From JANQPX01 sp051010395 (lineage in GTDB: Bacteria; Pseudomonadota; Alphaproteobacteria; Geminicoccales; Geminicoccaceae), in assembly GCA_051010395.1 (NCBI GenBank), contig JBPCVQ010000161.1, positions 1 through 13,991 on the forward strand: a DNA stretch of 13,991 bases, written 5' to 3'. The position numbers and the translations under genes are program-made. Below the pieces are notes generated by a model, which did not search any database, was not told the DNA's origin, and saw nothing but the letters and a program-made list of their open reading frames with translations. Shown piece by piece: positions 1 through 5,815 of the stretch. How positions within the stretch are numbered: position 1 is the stretch's first letter; each line of letters starts with the position of its first letter.

Positions 1-6
1 GGTTTC

Positions 7-122
7 GCCGAGCAACTTTTTACATTTCGCCGCTTGAGCTTGGCTCCATCATGGTCAGAAACTCCCGGTTTCCCTAGGGTTTGGTTGCTCGGCTTTTTAC
101 AAAAAGCGCCAGCTGTAAAAAG
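7..122. repeat. Cluster of short inverted repeats at left edge
   Basis: A perfect 10-bp inverted repeat (GCCGAGCAAC at 7-16, GTTGCTCGGC at 84-93) encloses about 67 bp. The octamer CTTTTTAC occurs at 16-23 and 93-100, and its complement GTAAAAAG at 115-122. Bases 92-107 also form GCTTTTT/AAAAAGC arms. No reading frame is convincing here. The layout resembles a recombinase or resolvase recognition site or a regulator-binding region at the edge of an insertion, just ahead of the truncated mrr gene. The function is not established. Confidence 0.5.
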
Positions 123-134
123 TTAGCGGCTTGA

Positions 135-464
135 TCAAAGGCTGCCCTGTTCCTGTTCCGTGCCGAAAGTTGGCGCTTTTCGCAGCAACCAGGTCATTGG
201 GCCAAGTGGAAAGGTAGCGTCGGCGCAAAAGAGATCCGCGATTTTCATGGTGCGCTCCAGGGCCGCGCCGACAAGGGCCTTTTCATCACCACCGGCACTT
301 TCACCAGCCAAGCCTCCGAAGAAGCTACCCGCGACGGCGCAATTGCCATCGATCTGATCGACGGCGGTCGGCTGTGCGATTTGCTTAAGCGATACGGGCT
401 AGGCGTCAAGACGGAGATGACCGAGAGTGTGACAATCCTCGACGGTTGGTTCAAGGGGGTATGA
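135..464 (+). pseudogene. mrr: Mrr-type restriction endonuclease, C-terminal remnant
   Basis: The frame ending at the TGA at 462-464 encodes a typical Mrr catalytic-domain C-terminus. It contains WKGSVGAKEIRDFHGAL, then GLFITTGTFTSQASEEA, then DLIDGGRLCDLLKRYGLGVKT. In the family the lysine of the QxK catalytic element (usually QCKRWKG or QAKRWKG) lies just at the point where similarity starts here, so the upstream N-terminal DNA-binding and first catalytic residues are missing. The frame is closed by a stop at 132-134 and has no plausible start codon, so this is a truncated gene. The intact protein would cleave modified foreign DNA. Recognisable similarity begins around base 204; sequence before it is unrelated, suggesting a rearrangement junction near 135-204. 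Confidence 0.8.
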
Positions 465-487
465 ACGATGTATGCCTCTTAGCATCA

Positions 488-507
488 CGAGGCAGCTGCC
501 TGCCTCG
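488..507. terminator. Hairpin downstream of mrr remnant
   Basis: A perfect 8-bp inverted repeat, CGAGGCAG / CTGCCTCG with a 4-base CTGC loop, lies 24 bp after the mrr stop. No T-run follows on the plus strand, so it is at best a weak terminator for mrr. It could instead end transcripts arriving from hipA on the other strand, where no T-run follows either. Confidence 0.4.
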
Positions 508-602
508 AATTGGACATAAAAAAAGGCTTAGCGAACTCTTGGTTTGTCTGTGATGGATCTCGTTAGCGCTTCCGATCGACAGAGGGCGGTTTTCAGCGCC
601 TC

Positions 603-1829
603 TCAGGCGTCAGGGTCGATGATAGCGGTTGCATAGACGGCGATATCCGCCGCACTCATCCCAAGCTGGCGCGCAGTATTCTGCCATCCTTTCAATGCGG
701 CAGCCGCATCCTCAATGAGAGCGTCGGCCTGGTTCGATTTCAGCGCAAAGAATTGGGCGGCATGCCGGGCAAGCTCAAGATCGGCTTCTGGTCCCTCCTC
801 CGATATCCAGGTGGTCAACTCACGTGCCTTTTCCTCCAGGGGCACCGGGTTCAGATCATAAGCTGGCGACAAGCGCCATTTGTTATTCTCGTCGTAGAGA
901 AAAGCATGATTGCGCAGGTGATCGTCGAGGTTGCCGATCATGACGCTGAAAACGATCCGCCGGAAAAGCTCGTACAGATCCACCGTCGGCGCGCTCGAAT
1001 ACATCCGGATGATCTCGGCAATGTCTGTGTAGGTGGCGTCATCGCCATCGTTGAGCCCGAGAAGACTCATGGCTGAAAGAAAAGGAATGCGCCGATCACC
1101 GTCGCGGTCAAAGCGAGTGATCAGCGATATCGGACGGCCCGCGACGTCCTGAAGCCTGGCCGCAGCGACGTTGACACCAGCCTTACGGGCCAGTGTCATG
1201 GCCAGCACCTCACCATGCGGGATGCTGCGGTCATCATCAGGTTTTGAAAACTTGGCGATCGCCAAGGTGCCGTCATTGTCGGCCACAGCAGATTTCGGGC
1301 GCGCACCGCCAAGCGGCGAGCCTTCATTCAGAAGGAGCCTTAGATCCTCAGCCGTTTCGGTATTCGTCTGCACCGCATCGGCGGCGTTGACGAGTGCTGG
1401 CAGGTGAATAAGTGGCGGCACCCGGTAGGGGCCGATGTCGTGATCAAAGGCCTCCTCACCCTCTCGCTTGTAGCGCAGCGCGCCAATCCGGGTTCGATCG
1501 TTGATCGCCAGCAGATAATCGATTTCCGACAGAGCGCGCTCTTCGCCTGATTTGCGAAAAGCGCGTTTGATCAACTGCTGTCCCCAACGATCAGGCGCTG
1601 TGTCGCGCAGTGCCCCGGGCAGCGCTGATTTGTCGGAGCTCGTATAGACCTGGCTCTCTTCCAGGGGCAGATTCGCCGGGTCGAGGGCGAAGGCGTCCGA
1701 ATAATCGAGCCATTCGTCGGCATACTCGAAAACCGAGCTCTGACCACGACGCTTGGCAACATAACGGCACCGGCCGACCAGGCGTGTCTCACCGGCATGG
1801 TCGATATGGATTTCGATGGTGTCCGTCAT
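603..1829 (-). CDS. hipA: HipA-family serine/threonine kinase toxin
   Basis: This 408-residue protein has the expected HipA architecture: an N-terminal HipA_N-like region (about 1-100) and a kinase-like C-terminal domain. Visible motifs are the phosphate/activation loop SPLGGARPKS (171-180), the AIAKF lysine (193), the catalytic NLDDHLRN (300-307; D302 and N307 match the DxHxKN pattern of E. coli HipA) and the metal-binding YDL (D325). HipA toxins phosphorylate a protein target, glutamyl-tRNA synthetase in E. coli, to halt translation and induce persistence; the target here is unknown. The start codon overlaps the stop of the upstream hipB-like antitoxin (ATGA at 1826-1829), which implies translational coupling. 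No frameshift or missing key residue is seen, so it is probably functional. Confidence 0.93.
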   Translation of the reverse strand: MTDTIEIHIDHAGETRLVGRCRYVAKRRGQSSVFEYADEWLDYSDAFALDPANLPLEESQVYTSSDKSALPGALRDTAPDRWGQQLIKRAFRKSGEERALSEIDYLLAINDRTRIGALRYKREGEEAFDHDIGPYRVPPLIHLPALVNAADAVQTNTETAEDLRLLLNEGSPLGGARPKSAVADNDGTLAIAKFSKPDDDRSIPHGEVLAMTLARKAGVNVAAARLQDVAGRPISLITRFDRDGDRRIPFLSAMSLLGLNDGDDATYTDIAEIIRMYSSAPTVDLYELFRRIVFSVMIGNLDDHLRNHAFLYDENNKWRLSPAYDLNPVPLEEKARELTTWISEEGPEADLELARHAAQFFALKSNQADALIEDAAAALKGWQNTARQLGMSAADIAVYATAIIDPDA

Positions 1830-2161
1830 GGTCGCGCCCTCTTGCGGCGGCGCGGTTGAACTTTCTTGGGCAAGCGGTCTTCGTCGATATCCAGTCCCAG
1901 GGTGTCGGTGCGCCGGTCGGCTGCCTCACCGAGCCCGTCGACGAGCCCTAGAATCGCCAGCACCGTCGCATAGATACCCATGGAGACCGATGGGTCGCCG
2001 CGCTCAACCTTGTAGAGCGTGCCACGGCTGATGAATGCACGTTCGGCCATCGAGACCGTGGAGATACGACGCTTTTTGCGCGCGACAGCGATGTCCTCAC
2101 CAAGTTTGACAAGGGCTTGCCGCGCGGTTCTCGGCAGAGCATTGGTCGCTGGCGACTTCAT
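1826..2161 (-). CDS. hipB: HipB-like XRE-family antitoxin/repressor
   Basis: A 111-residue protein with a lambda-repressor-type helix-turn-helix. The segment from about 17 to 70 (LVKLGEDIAVARKKRRIS, then AERAFISRGTLYKVERGDPSVSMGIY) carries the DNA-binding fold. The basic C-terminal tail (PKKVQPRRRKRARP) is unstructured-looking. The partner gene hipA follows with a 4-base overlap, the usual antitoxin-first order. HipB proteins dimerise, bind operators upstream of their own gene and neutralise HipA. The paired inverted repeats directly upstream (2165-2216) fit autoregulation. It is longer than E. coli HipB (88 residues), mainly because of the tail. The assignment rests on the HTH and the neighbour. 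Confidence 0.88.
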   Translation of the reverse strand: MKSPATNALPRTARQALVKLGEDIAVARKKRRISTVSMAERAFISRGTLYKVERGDPSVSMGIYATVLAILGLVDGLGEAADRRTDTLGLDIDEDRLPKKVQPRRRKRARP

Positions 2162-2164
2162 GAT

Positions 2165-2216
2165 ATGTCTTATAGGTTGATCAGAAAAACATACATTTGT
2201 TCATTATATAAGACAT
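2165..2216 (-). promoter_or_regulatory. hipBA promoter with paired operator half-sites
   Basis: The decamer ATGTCTTATA at 2165-2174 is repeated as its exact complement TATAAGACAT at 2207-2216. The centres are 42 bp apart, about four helical turns, placing both on one DNA face. The inner repeat ends just before the hipB start codon, and the outer one overlaps a consensus -10 box (TATAAT on the minus strand, 2208-2203). Binding of HipB at both sites, possibly with looping, would block transcription. No good -35 element is visible, so the promoter itself is less certain than the repeats. Confidence 0.7.
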
Positions 2217-2230
2217 CACGAAGCGATGAT

Positions 2231-2244
2231 CCAGAATTTTCTGG
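2231..2244. repeat. 14-bp palindrome upstream of hipBA
   Basis: CCAGAATTTTCTGG has perfect 6-bp arms (CCAGAA/TTCTGG) around TT. It lies about 25 bp upstream of the hipBA -10 box, roughly where a -35 region or activator site would be, so a regulator site is possible. Nearby, 2355-2374 holds a second hairpin (ACCAGCT/AGCTGGT, 6-base loop) that may help end the minus-strand gene finishing at 2406. The rest of 2245-2405 shows no gene I can support. Confidence 0.4.
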
Positions 2245-2405
2245 AAAGACCAGCTTTGATCCCACCCGACGTCAATTTCTCTCTTACGGAAGCTGGAGAA
2301 CGTCCGCGCAATGACCGCCCATGCACTGGGATCTTGTTAACATACTGATTGATCACCAGCTCTTTCAAGCTGGTCCAATCGCCTCTTCCCACCTCACCGC
2401 ACAGA

Positions 2406-2969
2406 TCAAACGCACCGCTCGTCACGATCACCGTCGCAACGATGGCTGATGCCGGCGGCGAAGCCTCGGCCTCTCCTGATCGCCATCGCGATGTCATCGA
2501 CGCCCGTCTTGCCGTGCTCGATTATGGCCCCAAGGCGGCACCAACCTTTCGGAATAGCGCCGATAGGCAAGCGCCCATCCGCCGCCCACCAGCCAGGTTG
2601 CGCTACAGGCTTCGGCGTACCCACGCGTTCCAAAGAGTGGCTTTTCCCAGCCGTTGGGCCGTTCTGGATTATTGGGTGTTCAGTCTGATGAGACGGTGGC
2701 CCGAACTGTCGGCTTGGGACGTCGAGTGTCGCAACGGTGACGTTCTGTGTCGGTTCTGGGACGCCTTGTGTTGGCCGGTGCTTGCCTGTGTCCCGCCGTC
2801 TCGCAAGCATGCTCAGAAGCTCATCTCGACGGTTCTCTGGAATGCCGCGGCTGCGCCAATTGCGCACAGCAGATGGTGTGATGTCGAACTTCTCCGCGAT
2901 GACTGTAGCCCTAAGCTCGTCCATCAGCGCAGCATCAGCCGGGGCATCATCGAGCTCGAGGGCAATCAT
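2406..2969 (-). CDS. Helix-turn-helix protein with atypical C-terminus
   Basis: A 187-residue reading frame starting inside the end of the upstream gene (ATGA overlap at 2966-2969, with AGGGGC as likely ribosome-binding site). Residues about 19-50 (ATVIAEKFDITPSAVRNW, then RSRGIPENRRDELLSML) form a convincing small DNA-binding domain of the YdaS/Cro-like type common on plasmids and phages. Residues after about 60 are low in recognisable structure (PTQNVTVAT, PSHQTEHPIIQNGP). The last 65 or so are antisense to a vapC relic (2502-2600), so they are probably acquired read-through rather than an ancestral domain. Likely role: a small regulator working with the ribbon-helix-helix partner. The protein may be an intact N-terminal domain with a replaced C-terminus. 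Confidence 0.6.
   Translation of the reverse strand: MIALELDDAPADAALMDELRATVIAEKFDITPSAVRNWRSRGIPENRRDELLSMLARRRDTGKHRPTQGVPEPTQNVTVATLDVPSRQFGPPSHQTEHPIIQNGPTAGKSHSLERVGTPKPVAQPGWWAADGRLPIGAIPKGWCRLGAIIEHGKTGVDDIAMAIRRGRGFAAGISHRCDGDRDERCV
2502..2600 (+). pseudogene. vapC: vapC (PIN toxin) relic, copy 1
   Basis: On the plus strand 2502-2540 encodes ARLAVLDYGPKAA, matching ARLVVLDYGAKAA of the larger vapC relic at 4079-4117. Of 39 bases 33 are identical, and four of the six differences are silent third-position changes, so the similarity was shaped by protein selection in this frame. A little further on, in another frame, 2545-2565 reads PFGIAPIG, like the FGLPIG motif that follows in copy 2. 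The segment between has been deleted. It is a decayed fragment with no start or stop of its own, lying antisense to the helix-turn-helix ORF. Confidence 0.55.
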
Positions 2970-3481
2970 GTTGCCCCTGCCCGCTCGATGCTTTGCCGCA
3001 CCTCCTCGCGCGCGTCGCGCATAACTTGGTCTAAGCGGGCGAGACCGGCCTCTTCGTAGACATCGTCAGCCTGCCTGGACAACTGCGCGCCGAGGCCAGC
3101 TCGCTCATCCTCCGGAACTCCATCAGCGATGATCTTGACACAGAGGAGAGAACCCCGAAGGGCCATGCGGTAGATCTGTTGAGCGACGGCGCGATCGGCC
3201 GCGCGTTCGATGGCGAGTGCTCTTGTTAGTTCTTTGATCGCATTCGAGTTTTCGTCGAACGCTCTTTGTATCTCGCACATCGATCGTTCAAGAGATTCGA
3301 GGCGTTTGGCCGCCTTCGAGAGCGTCGCGGTTTGATCCGGTGTTTGCGCTTCCGCCTCAAGCGCGTCCAAGGCGGCTTGCCTTAACCAGTCAGATCGCGA
3401 GATGCCTTTGCGTTTAACGCTCGCAGCGACACGCCTTTCCGTAAATTCATCCAATCTGGTCGCTGTCATCGGCGTCGTCAT
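2966..3481 (-). CDS. Ribbon-helix-helix/coiled-coil protein, possibly plasmid maintenance or mobilisation
   Basis: I place the start at 3481 because AGGGAGGG at 3494-3487 sits 5 bases upstream; a longer frame from 3526 lacks such a site. The 171-residue product begins with a short CopG-like motif (LDEFTERRVAASVKRKG, then ISRSDWLRQAALDALEAE, about 8-43), typical of ribbon-helix-helix DNA binding. Residues about 50-95 form a heptad-rich coiled coil (LSKAAKRLESLERSMCEIQ). The C-terminal 70 residues are helical. Small proteins of this shape act as relaxosome accessory (MobC-like) or partition/regulatory factors on plasmids; which applies here cannot be told. It is translationally coupled to the HTH gene and faces the repeat-rich block at 3566-3894, its most obvious binding target. 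Confidence 0.65.
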   Translation of the reverse strand: MTTPMTATRLDEFTERRVAASVKRKGISRSDWLRQAALDALEAEAQTPDQTATLSKAAKRLESLERSMCEIQRAFDENSNAIKELTRALAIERAADRAVAQQIYRMALRGSLLCVKIIADGVPEDERAGLGAQLSRQADDVYEEAGLARLDQVMRDAREEVRQSIERAGAT

Positions 3482-3565
3482 GTCATCCCTCCCTAGCTTT
3501 TGACATGCTATGTTTTGTAAGGACACCTGACGATCTAGTTTTCACGCAATGAGCGTCAAAAAAGT

Positions 3566-3585
3566 GTGACAGCAACAAATGTCAC
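3566..3585. promoter_or_regulatory. Inverted repeat, candidate operator of the RHH operon
   Basis: GTGACA (3566-3571) and TGTCAC (3580-3585) form a perfect 6-bp inverted repeat with an 8-base spacer, about 85 bp upstream of the RHH start codon. On the minus strand a TTGACG (3559-3554) lies just downstream, with a poor -10 match about 17 bp further on. The site is well placed for a regulator dimer at this promoter. Confidence 0.45.
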
Positions 3586-3621
3586 TTCACGAAAAGGGTT
3601 CCTAATCGGGACTATTCAGCT

Positions 3622-3718
3622 GTTAACAGAAGCGATTCGCGTGTTAACAATGTTAACGTAAAGTGGCGCTAACCCCTTGAAACGAAAGCCGTTAACACGC
3701 GCGTTAACAGCTGTTAAC
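3622..3718. repeat. GTTAAC array with a parS-like 16-bp palindrome
   Basis: The hexamer GTTAAC occurs six times in 97 bp, at 3622, 3643, 3652, 3691, 3703 and 3713. Pairs form palindromes with 3-base (3643-3657), 6-base (3691-3708) and 4-base (3703-3718) spacers. The last, GTTAACAGCTGTTAAC, is a perfect 16-bp palindrome and fits the repABC parS consensus as I recall it, GTTNNCNGCNNNNAAC, bound by RepB. CAGCTGTTAACA is repeated exactly at 3617-3628 and 3708-3719. A lone further GTTAAC is at 2336. The array may be a partition site, an iteron-like region or a multi-site operator. No repA, repB or repC gene is in the window. Confidence 0.6.
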
Positions 3719-3757
3719 ATCGGCTCTGACTAAGTCTTTGGAAAGCCAGGAAAGTAC

Positions 3758-3894
3758 CCGCTGCCCAGCGGCACGCAGTGCAACTTGTGCGAGGGAGAAC
3801 GGGGAGGCGGCGACGAAGGAGCCGCCGAGACGTCCGACCGTCGACGCTTGCGTCGACAATGCAATTGGAAACCGGGGCCCCAGCTTTGCTGGGG
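3758..3894. other. Dense hairpin block, candidate transfer or replication origin
   Basis: Four inverted repeats lie in 137 non-coding bases: CCGCTG/CAGCGG (3758-3771), GGCGGC/GCCGCC (3806-3826, 9-base loop), GTCGACGC/GCGTCGAC (3840-3857, TT loop, perfect) and CCCCAGC/GCTGGGG (3878-3894, TTT loop). None is followed by a T-run, which argues against simple terminators. The position between the GTTAAC array and the vapC relic, opposite a gene for a small DNA-binding protein, suits an oriT, a single-strand origin or an integration site. I recognise no known nick-site sequence. Confidence 0.4.
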
Positions 3895-3991
3895 TGTGAG
3901 AGGGCGAGTTCCGGACCGGGGTCCCGACGGGAACGCCACGTGCAGCGGCATCGAATGACAGACCGCCTCAGGCCGCCTGTTTGACCTCCTC

Positions 3992-4300
3992 TTGTCGCTG
4001 CTCCAACCGATCGATCCTGAGCGCCGTTGGCGGATGGCTTTGCAAAGACATCACCAGGAAACCATGCCCGCTATTGCCGCCCGTCTTGTCGTGCTCGACT
4101 ACGGCGCCAAGGCCGCCCTGCACACCGCCGAGATCCAGGCCGAGCAATCAGCCTTCGGTCTGCCGATCGGTGCCTATCAGGCGATGATCGCCGGCCATGC
4201 GCGCAGCGAGGGCTTGATCCTGGTCACCACCCATCGACCGACAGTCGACGCCGTACCCGGTTTGCTGATCGAGGCCTGGCTGGACGAGGGGCCCTTCTGA
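3992..4300 (+). pseudogene. vapC: vapC (PIN toxin) C-terminal remnant, copy 2
   Basis: The frame ending at 4300 encodes the C-terminal half of a VapC ribonuclease: ARLVVLDYGAKAA, then FGLPIGAYQAMIAGHARSEG, LILVTTH and VPGLLIEAW, in the usual order and ending at the usual place. The N-terminal half with the first catalytic acids (LxDT near the start, and a central Glu) is absent. The family's third catalytic aspartate, normally in PIGxYDxxIAxHA, reads as Gln here. No vapB-like antitoxin is adjacent. The frame is open back to a stop at 3956-3958 and offers only a TTG start (3992) without a ribosome-binding site. It is therefore almost certainly a dead fragment. A smaller related relic lies at 2502-2600. 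Confidence 0.75.
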
Positions 4301-4586
4301 TCCGTCCTATCGCCGTGGTGCCCGCCATCCAGCGGCGAGCGCTTCGCCTTCGGAACAGAACCAGCGTTCGCCCTGCTCGGGCCGCAAGCTCAAGCCTTGT
4401 TTTCACACGGTCTGGGCCGTTTCTGATCGGGGTTTTGACGACAGTTTTTGGAAACCTCAGCGTCGATTTTCCATAACACCGCTTCTCGAACTTTGGTCTG
4501 TCCCACGACAGTTGACCAGTTTGGTGCATGATCGCGTCTGTGGTAAGCACCTGCGACCTCTGCACTTAAAATGGATTTGCAAGCGC
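4301..4586. other. Intergenic region ahead of mucR
   Basis: These 286 bases carry no gene I can support. The longest frames here are antisense to vapC or lack ribosome-binding sites. The mucR promoter should lie within the last 150 bases, but I see no convincing -35/-10 pair; TTAAAA at 4566-4571 is the best -10 candidate. GGCGA/TCGCC arms around 4334-4348 are too short to weigh. Confidence 0.3.
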
Positions 4587-5078
4587 ATGGCTGAAATGGA
4601 CTCGGACCAAATCGACCACCGTGAAATGACCGCGCTCACGGCTGAGATCGTTGGCGCCTATGTTGGTCATCACACCGTGGCCACCACTGATCTACCGGTC
4701 TTGATCGCAACCGTCGGTCAGCAGCTCGCCGGCCTCAGTCAGGCGCCAGCCGAGCCGGAAGAGGAAAAACCTTTACCCGCCGTGCCAATCAAGAAATCGA
4801 TAACGCCCGACCACATCATCTGCCTCGAGGATGGCAAGAAGCTGAAGATGCTGAAGCGGCATCTAAAAACCCGCTACGACATGACACCCGAGGACTATCG
4901 TCGACGCTGGGGCTTGAAGGACGACTACCCCATGGTCGCGCCAGCTTATGCAGCAACGCGATCGGCGCTGGCCAAGAAGATCGGCCTCGGCCGCAAGCCG
5001 GAACCGGCTGTCACAGCAAAGCCTGTGAAGGCACCGAAAAAGCGCCCGGCTAGGAAACCTGCTGCCAAGAAGAGGTAG
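4587..5078 (+). CDS. mucR: MucR/Ros-family transcriptional regulator
   Basis: From ATG at 4587 the protein is 163 residues. It has the family layout: an N-terminal oligomerisation region (EIVGAYVGHHTVATTDLPVLI, about 20-40), a flexible acidic linker, the DNA-binding domain (CLEDGKKLKMLKRHLKTRYD, then MTPEDYRRRWGL, about 79-110), the signature YPMVAPAYAATRSALAKKIGLG, and a 25-residue Lys/Pro/Ala tail. With this start the zinc-site positions fall exactly on the Ros numbering: C79, D82 (Cys in Ros), H92, Y97 (His in Ros). Two of four ligands are thus changed, so the fold may be zinc-independent, as described for some rhizobial relatives. MucR proteins bind AT-rich DNA and silence many genes, including horizontally acquired ones. 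An alternative ATG lies at 4596; an upstream TTG (4512) is less likely. Confidence 0.9.
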   Translation: MAEMDSDQIDHREMTALTAEIVGAYVGHHTVATTDLPVLIATVGQQLAGLSQAPAEPEEEKPLPAVPIKKSITPDHIICLEDGKKLKMLKRHLKTRYDMTPEDYRRRWGLKDDYPMVAPAYAATRSALAKKIGLGRKPEPAVTAKPVKAPKKRPARKPAAKKR

Positions 5079-5115
5079 GCATACTGCGGGAAACCACCTG
5101 CCGATCGATCACGGT

Positions 5116-5158
5116 CGTGTCCCAGGGACCGGCTTCCTACACCACTCAATGGGACACG
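5116..5158. repeat. 9-bp inverted repeat between convergent genes
   Basis: CGTGTCCCA (5116-5124) and TGGGACACG (5150-5158) are perfect complements separated by 25 bases, in the 94-bp gap between mucR and the convergent gene ending at 5173. It could form a long hairpin ending transcripts from both sides, although no T-run accompanies it. Confidence 0.45.
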
Positions 5159-5172
5159 CCCTTATGCTTATC

Positions 5173-5526
5173 TTAAGCCGGCCCGCAATCAAGGAGTTCG
5201 ACCGTCAACTCACCGAGCCTCACACACGCAATCTCGTTGAAGAGGGGAATGGTGTGGACAATGGCGATCACCGTCTCTCCGGGGCCGACCTCTGTCTCTA
5301 TCGAACTGCCATTGGCGGTCAGGTTGCCGTGAGCCTTTGATTCGCCGTTCACGACTAGAACTCCAATTGCGCCAGTGTTGGGGCACAAGCTCGTTTCGAC
5401 AGTTTGCAAGACGACCTTTTTTCGGATTTTTTCATTGAATTGGTGGACGAGCAACGTTGAGGCTCCCGACTCACCGACTCCTCCTTGGGCGACAGGGGTG
5501 CATTTCTTCGTGTCGTAGTTAGCCAT
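5173..5526 (-). CDS. Hypothetical small beta-rich protein
   Basis: I choose the ATG at 5526 (MANYDTKKC) because GGAGG (5537-5533) is ideally spaced upstream; the longer frame from 5553 starts above it. The 117-residue protein has no signal peptide or membrane segment. Predicted strands such as VVLQTVET, IGVLVVNGE, ETEVGPGETVIAIVHT and ELTVELLDC suggest a compact beta-sandwich or beta-barrel, and there are four cysteines. I do not recognise the family. It stands alone: convergent with mucR, with 260 bp of apparently empty sequence upstream. A cargo or phage-derived gene is possible. The good ribosome-binding site and coherent composition argue that it is a real gene. Confidence 0.7.
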   Translation of the reverse strand: MANYDTKKCTPVAQGGVGESGASTLLVHQFNEKIRKKVVLQTVETSLCPNTGAIGVLVVNGESKAHGNLTANGSSIETEVGPGETVIAIVHTIPLFNEIACVRLGELTVELLDCGPA

Positions 5527-5815
5527 GGGTTTCCTCCAAATTGCCTTCAACAATATCGATGCTCAACCAGCCGAGACCCTTTGTTCTCGTCCTTGAGATA
5601 TGAATTGAGCGCTTGCTGGATTATGCCTTTGGTTGGACGCTACAGATGTGAAGTGCTTCACGTGCGTGCCATACCAAGAACGTCGGCGATAGTGATCGTT
5701 GAGAACTGAATGAGAAAGTTTGGCAGACGGCTGAATTACCCGGCGAAGGAATGCTTTAAGAACCGGTCGTCATGTCCAATTAGCGATAAGAAAGCTTACC
5801 GAACTTTTGAGATGA

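Noticed and set aside
528..534. CTTAGCG near the left end as a possible second Tn3-type terminal repeat
   Set aside because: Only the inner heptamer matches; the remaining 30 bases do not resemble the terminal repeat at 11804-11841.
2216..2497. 93-residue minus-strand frame between hipB and the HTH gene
   Set aside because: No ribosome-binding site; it overlaps the end of the HTH gene in another frame and runs into the hipBA promoter region. A relic cannot be excluded.
2349..3059. 236-residue plus-strand frame opposite the RHH/HTH operon
   Set aside because: Arg/Pro/Ser-rich composition with no ribosome-binding site; only the short vapC-like stretch inside it has meaning, and that is a relic.
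3622..3718. CRISPR-like repeats
   Set aside because: The repeated unit is only 6-12 bp with irregular spacing and palindromic symmetry; it does not fit repeat-spacer structure.
4224..4565. 113-residue minus-strand frame over the vapC remnant and mucR upstream region
   Set aside because: Antisense to the recognisable vapC sequence, Arg-rich shadow composition, no ribosome-binding site.
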